Shown here: positions 6,073-8,887 of the stretch, in pieces | Numbering within the stretch: the first letter of the stretch is position 1 | Layout of the letters: every line of letters begins with the position of its first letter | DNA from: Candidatus Nanohalarchaeota archaeon | GTDB taxonomy: Archaea > EX4484-52 > B79-G9 | Direction: 5' to 3' | DNA: 8,887 nt | Assembly: GCA_003660865.1 (NCBI GenBank) | Contig: QMVA01000047.1 | Location: 1-8,887, forward strand | The notes under the pieces: generated by a model | The model's database searches: none | What the model was told of the DNA's origin: nothing | The model's input: only the letters and a program-made list of their open reading frames with translations | Program-made: the position numbers and the translations under genes

Positions 6073-7809
6073 TTATGACGATGACGGCTCTTTGAATTCG
6101 CTTCTTATCTCGTATTTATACCCACGCTCTGTTAAAAACATCTGGCGGTTAGAAGAGAAATCCTGGTCTCTTGTATCGCGTGTGACGATTGTGTAAAAAT
6201 GCGCGACAGACCCGTCTTTTTTCGGTCTCAGTAGCCTGCCGAGGCGCTGCGCTTCTTCCTGTCTTGAGCCAAATGTCCCGGAGACCTGCACCATAACATT
6301 TGCATCCGGTAAATCTATTGCGAAGTTTGCTACTTTTGAGACTACAAGCAGGTTTATCTCTCCTGAGCGGTATTTGTCATAGAGTTCTTTTCTCTTGCGG
6401 TTGGATGTGGCTCCTGTGAGCAAGGGGGCGTCAAACATTTTTGCAATGCGGCGCAGCTGCTCTAAGTACATACCGACTATGAGTATCCTGTTTTTGCGCG
6501 CTATATGATATTCTACGATTTTCTTTGCAGTTACCAGTTTCAGCGGGTTCTCAGCAGCAACGCGGTATTTTGACCTGTAGGGTGCTGTGGCATATTTCAT
6601 GCGCTGGCTGTCTTCCATAGGTATCCTTATTTCATTGCATAATGCCTCTGCTATCCATGACTGTTTCTCCAGTTCTTTCCAGGGAGCATCATATTTTTTC
6701 GGACCTATTAGAGAGAATACTTTTTTTTCAAGACCGTCTTCTCTTATGAGTGTGGCTGTGAGGCCGACGCGGCGCATTGCCTGCAGTTCTGCTGTGATTC
6801 TAAATACTGGTGCAGGAAGTAAATGCACTTCATCATAGATTATCAGACCCCATTTGCGGGAATTGAAAATTGCAAAATGCGGGAATTCTGCATTATCCTC
6901 ATCAGAATCTTTGGCTTCACTGGTGTCGTTGTTTTTTTTCTTTTTTGTTTTATAGGTGAGTATCTGGTATGTCGCGATTGTGACTGGCTTTATCTCCTTG
7001 ATTTCCCCTGAGTATTCACCGATGTCATCCTGTGAAAGAGTAGTCTTGTCAACAAGCTCGTCTGCCCACTGTCTTGCAGCGATGATGTTTGTTGTTATTA
7101 TCAGTGTGTTGCATTTTAGTTTTTCCATGATGCCCATGCCCACGATTGTCTTGCCTGCGCCGCATGGAAGGACGATGGTCCCTGAGCCGCCGCGCACATC
7201 ACCGCCTGCGTAGAATGAGTCAACAGCTTCTCTCTGATAGTCGCGAAGTCCAAATGGAAATCCTTTGCCTGTGATATCTAATGTATCAACTGGCATGAAT
7301 TCTCCTGTTATGTAGCCTGCAAGGTCTTTTACAGGGTAACCAATTTCTGTCAGCGCCTGTTTGATATGACCTCTCTGTTCGGCACGCACTTTGATTGTGT
7401 GCGGGTCGCACTGCTCAACCAGGAGCCTGCTGAGTTTTTTGTGATTCCATAACTCTGTTATCAATACGGAATCTTCGCTTTTTAAGAGAAGGCTGCCGCG
7501 GTCTTTTACCATTTCCAGGCAGCCATATCGCGATATTGTGTCTGATATGTCTGTTTTTACATTACCTGGGACATCGTATTTGCTGTATGTTTCCAGGGCA
7601 TTGATTATGAGTCCTGCGCTCATACCTGCAGCGGCAGCATTCCATAATGAGAGGTTTGTGATGTGATATGTGTGGATATATTCCGGGCTCTTTAAAAGTT
7701 CTGCGAACCGTGAGATAAGATTTCTTGCATCTTCATATTTAGGATTGTTTACTTCTAAAAGGATTGATTTGTCTCCCTGCACTATCAGGGGATTTTCAGG
7801 ATCTGGCAT
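6073..7809 (-). CDS. xpb: DNA repair helicase XPB (bacterial-type, with N-terminal XPB/Ssl2-like domain)
   Basis: A 578-residue superfamily 2 DNA translocase/helicase, expected to use ATP to unwind or track along double-stranded DNA. The N-terminal module (about 6-165) begins PLIVQGDKSILLEV (7-20) with SPEYIHTYHITNLSLWNAAA (41-60), and is typical of bacterial XPB. Helicase motifs follow in order: LRDYQ (188-192), Walker A LPCGAGKT (214-221), ATYQ (279-282), DEVH (326-329), TAT (351-353), the XPB-specific RED (356-358), motif V region (491-510), and motif VI QRLGRLLRP (521-529). All key residues are present, so it should be active. A charged low-complexity insert (about 288-308) sits between motif Ib and DEVH. 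The C-terminus closes as in mycobacterial XPB (F-TERGYKYEI). The gene has the highest GC of the operon. No Shine-Dalgarno precedes the ATG, but an A/T box at about -27 suggests a leaderless start. Confidence 0.96.
   Translation of the reverse strand: MPDPENPLIVQGDKSILLEVNNPKYEDARNLISRFAELLKSPEYIHTYHITNLSLWNAAAAGMSAGLIINALETYSKYDVPGNVKTDISDTISRYGCLEMVKDRGSLLLKSEDSVLITELWNHKKLSRLLVEQCDPHTIKVRAEQRGHIKQALTEIGYPVKDLAGYITGEFMPVDTLDITGKGFPFGLRDYQREAVDSFYAGGDVRGGSGTIVLPCGAGKTIVGMGIMEKLKCNTLIITTNIIAARQWADELVDKTTLSQDDIGEYSGEIKEIKPVTIATYQILTYKTKKKKNNDTSEAKDSDEDNAEFPHFAIFNSRKWGLIIYDEVHLLPAPVFRITAELQAMRRVGLTATLIREDGLEKKVFSLIGPKKYDAPWKELEKQSWIAEALCNEIRIPMEDSQRMKYATAPYRSKYRVAAENPLKLVTAKKIVEYHIARKNRILIVGMYLEQLRRIAKMFDAPLLTGATSNRKRKELYDKYRSGEINLLVVSKVANFAIDLPDANVMVQVSGTFGSRQEEAQRLGRLLRPKKDGSVAHFYTIVTRDTRDQDFSSNRQMFLTERGYKYEIRSEFKEPSSS
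6917..6946 (-). other. Possible -1 slippery site (A_AAA_AAG) inside xpb
   Basis: On the coding strand the zero-frame codons ACA AAA AAG (positions 6948-6940) place the heptamer A AAA AAG at 6946-6940, in the same phase as the E. coli dnaX frameshift site. An A8 run follows at 6939-6932. A -1 shift would add seven residues (EKKQRHQ) and stop at TGA 6919-6917. The product would be about 297 residues, ending before the DEVH motif. I see no clear downstream stimulatory hairpin. A lysine-rich linker would create such A runs by itself, so this may be incidental. Confidence 0.3.
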
Positions 7810-7830
7810 AAGTTTCAGTTTGTATGTTGA

Positions 7831-7863
7831 ATATTTTTATTTGTATTGATTCACTGTCGACAG
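7831..7863 (-). promoter_or_regulatory. Putative xpb operon promoter with palindromic operator
   Basis: On the minus strand an A/T-rich box (7842-7831, AAATAAAAATAT) is centred about 27 bases upstream of the xpb ATG. This is the spacing of an archaeal TATA box to a leaderless start, and no Shine-Dalgarno lies between. A perfect 10-base palindrome CTGTCGACAG sits just upstream at 7854-7863, with a further CTGTCG at 7870-7875. The palindrome is a candidate binding site for a dimeric regulator. Neither a bacterial -35/-10 pair nor a TANNNT at leaderless spacing is evident. Confidence 0.4.
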
Positions 7864-7937
7864 ATGGTGCTGTCGTATAACCCTCAAGTATATTAATCCT
7901 TATCGCTCATATATTTCCAAGCGTTGCTTTTATTAAC

Positions 7938-7984
7938 CCCCTCGACATAGATAGAGTATAAATAACGAACTATAACAAGAGGGG
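7938..7984 (+). promoter_or_regulatory. Putative TATA box and ribosome binding site of the broken plus-strand frame
   Basis: TATAAATA at 7957-7964 and GAGGGG at 7979-7984 lie in order before the ATG at 7992, with seven bases between GAGGGG and the ATG. The GAGGGG run is complementary to CCCCTC at 7938-7943, so a hairpin in a longer transcript could mask the ribosome binding site. Insertion sequences often limit transposase translation in this way. The signals are consistent with a once-functional gene start. Confidence 0.3.
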
Positions 7985-7991
7985 ATAAACA

Positions 7992-8140
7992 ATGAGTGGA
8001 GAAGCAATAGTCACTAGCGATTTATTTCTGCCGTCTAATAAAAAATGTCTTGAGACGTTGGAAAAAATACGTTGAAAAAATGGAGTTATATGTCCTAAAT
8101 GGTAACTACTCAGCCTAAATATCCGATATTATACTGCAAT
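7992..8140 (+). pseudogene. Decayed N-terminus resembling an IS1595-type transposase
   Basis: The ATG at 7992 opens 27 codons ending LFLPSNKKCLETLEKIR, then TGA at 8073-8075. Reading through gives KNGVICPKW and TAA at 8103-8105. The pattern 'C..L...RW..GV.CP.C' is typical of the N-terminal zinc ribbon of IS1595/ISXO2-like transposases. Here the expected W codon appears as TGA, and a 2-base loss would turn CPKCG into CPKW. With further frame shifts a possible second knuckle (KYPILYCNS) can be read near 8114-8140. Beyond that no frame continues recognisably, and no catalytic DDE region or terminal inverted repeats were found. It could instead be a chance resemblance. The 3' limit given is approximate. 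Confidence 0.35.
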
Positions 8141-8515
8141 TCCATGGGTGTTCGGTTAAGGAAAATGAGTCTGAGCATATCGATTTGGAATCACTATTTT
8201 TTGCAGGGTAGCGCTTAATATTATTTGTTTATCTTATGTAGTAGAAACTCAGGACATTGGGAAAAATGTAGGCATGCTCACCGAAAATGCAGTCTAAAAC
8301 CCTGTTGTGAGGATCACAAAAGAGGCAGATGTGTCAAATAAAAGCGAGATACTGCGAGGTATATCTCTTAACCAAACACCTATGAACTGCGCTCAGAATA
8401 TTACTTTTTGTGGGTTGGATCTTGTACAAAACTTCAAAAGATGTATGTGTCTGTGAGTTGAGCATGGGGTAGGATATGGGCTATGAGCAGGATTATGAGT
8501 GATTGAGCATCAAAG
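8141..8515. other. Gene-poor stretch without a recognisable gene
   Basis: All frames are broken by stops. The longest plus-strand piece seen is a GTG-started frame at 8307-8456 (49 residues), which has no ribosome binding site or recognisable motif. Another frame over about 8236-8337 is rich in Cys and His but starts nowhere convincing. An 8-base direct repeat TTGAGCAT occurs at 8458-8465 and 8503-8510. The stretch may be the decayed body of the mobile element suggested by the broken frame upstream, but nothing shows that directly. Confidence 0.4.
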
Positions 8516-8667
8516 TATAGTCAATCCAACAATAATTGACCTTTATATTAGATTGCCATATCATGGAACTTGCGTTCCAAGCTTTTGAAGAATATCGTCT
8601 TCAAAATAGTCAATCGATATTGATTTATATGAATACAATGCGGTCTATAATTTGACGATTGACTATA
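8516..8667. repeat. Cluster of perfect hairpins with repeated ATAGTCAAT boxes
   Basis: Four inverted repeats lie side by side: 8520-8525 with 8535-8540 (6 pairs); 8564-8569 with 8574-8579 (6 pairs, TTGC loop); 8583-8591 with 8598-8606 (9 pairs); and 8606-8616 with 8656-8666 (11 pairs). ATAGTCAAT occurs directly at 8517-8525 and 8606-8614 and inverted at 8658-8666. The outer copies extend to a 10-base inverted repeat (8516-8525 with 8658-8667), so the whole 152-base block has inverted ends. It could be a small non-autonomous mobile element, a structured RNA, or a regulator-binding array. No flanking target duplication was identified. Confidence 0.45.
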
Positions 8668-8695
8668 GATGAAATTCTTAAAATATGAGTTTATC

Positions 8696-8779
8696 ATGGA
8701 ATTAGACAAGTCAAAGAACGAGCCTTCCGGCAAAGCAATGACTGTGGAAGAATTTAATAAATGGTGCGATGACTTGTGA
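8696..8779 (+). CDS. Possible small ORF of 27 codons
   Basis: ATG at 8696 opens a 27-residue, highly charged and hydrophilic frame (MELDKSKNEP... TVEEFNKWCDDL) ending at TGA 8777-8779. The same frame then stays open to the window end (ISAYPVLPKDSGNS...). The stop may therefore interrupt a longer gene that continues beyond the window, or the frame may be random. No good Shine-Dalgarno is present (only TGAG, eight bases ahead). I do not recognise the protein. The composition is protein-like, but the frame is too short to be sure. Confidence 0.25.
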   Translation: MELDKSKNEPSGKAMTVEEFNKWCDDL

Positions 8780-8887
8780 ATATCGGCATATCCTGTATTG
8801 CCAAAAGACTCAGGAAACTCAAGAAATGAGATTCTGTCTTATTCTGCGCTGTCAAGAAAAAAAATAGGCCAAGTTGGTTCATTCAAC

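Noticed and set aside
560..7809. Anti-phage defence system (helicase with several unknown large proteins)
   Set aside because: No nuclease, methyltransferase, protease, NTPase switch or membrane effector is visible, and the family relationship to the XPB/Rv0862c pair explains the genes better.
8236..8337. Cys/His-rich frame as a zinc-finger protein
   Set aside because: There is no start codon or ribosome binding site, the spacing of Cys and His fits no known finger, and the surrounding frames are decayed.
8458..8510. 8-base direct repeat TTGAGCAT as a target-site duplication
   Set aside because: The copies are only 45 bases apart with nothing element-like between them, so chance is the simpler explanation.
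8548..8733. Minus-strand 61-codon open frame
   Set aside because: It runs across the hairpin cluster, has no ribosome binding site and no recognisable motif, and its sequence is dictated by the inverted repeats.

Overview
The window carries one clear five-gene core and a decayed flank. A YjbQ-family gene (178-567, +) runs convergently into a four-gene minus-strand operon (7809 down to 560). The operon's lead gene encodes an XPB/Ssl2-type superfamily 2 DNA helicase. The three genes behind it encode large proteins without enzymatic motifs. The four genes are tightly packed: a 14-base gap, a 4-base ATGA start/stop overlap, then a 13-base gap. They are therefore very probably transcribed together.

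The main observation is that all four operon proteins appear to contain the same alpha/beta module. This is the 'XPB/Ssl2-like, helicase C-terminal 3' type domain, followed by a short 'L..L...Gy' tail. In XPB it is N-terminal. In the 474-, 627- and 726-residue proteins it is at or near the C-terminus, behind winged-helix-like segments. That layout is like mycobacterial Rv0861c (XPB) with its neighbour Rv0862c, but with three partners instead of one. It also resembles the eukaryotic TFIIH pair XPB-p52, where winged helices followed by a 'clutch' domain dock on the XPB N-terminal region. I infer a multi-subunit XPB complex. Its role (repair, transcription-linked or other) cannot be read from the sequence. 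No nuclease such as Bax1/NurA is encoded here.

Organism: uncertain. Genes are AT-rich, most so in the 726-residue gene and least in the helicase gene. Three signs lean archaeal: an A/T-rich box about 27 bases before the helicase ATG with no Shine-Dalgarno (leaderless style), oligo-T tracts after yjbQ instead of a hairpin terminator, and GGTGA-type repeats before yjbQ. The helicase itself is of the type usual in bacteria, resembling the actinobacterial proteins. An archaeon or candidate-phylum lineage carrying a bacterial-type XPB is a reasonable guess, not a conclusion.

Layout: 1-177, a strongly folded element and G-rich repeats ahead of yjbQ. 178-567, yjbQ. 560-7809, the XPB operon on the minus strand. 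7810-7991, a divergent control region with a perfect palindrome. 7992 to about 8140, a broken reading frame whose start resembles the zinc-ribbon N-terminus of IS1595-type transposases. 8140-8887, no convincing gene, a cluster of perfect hairpins at 8516-8667 and one possible 27-codon ORF.
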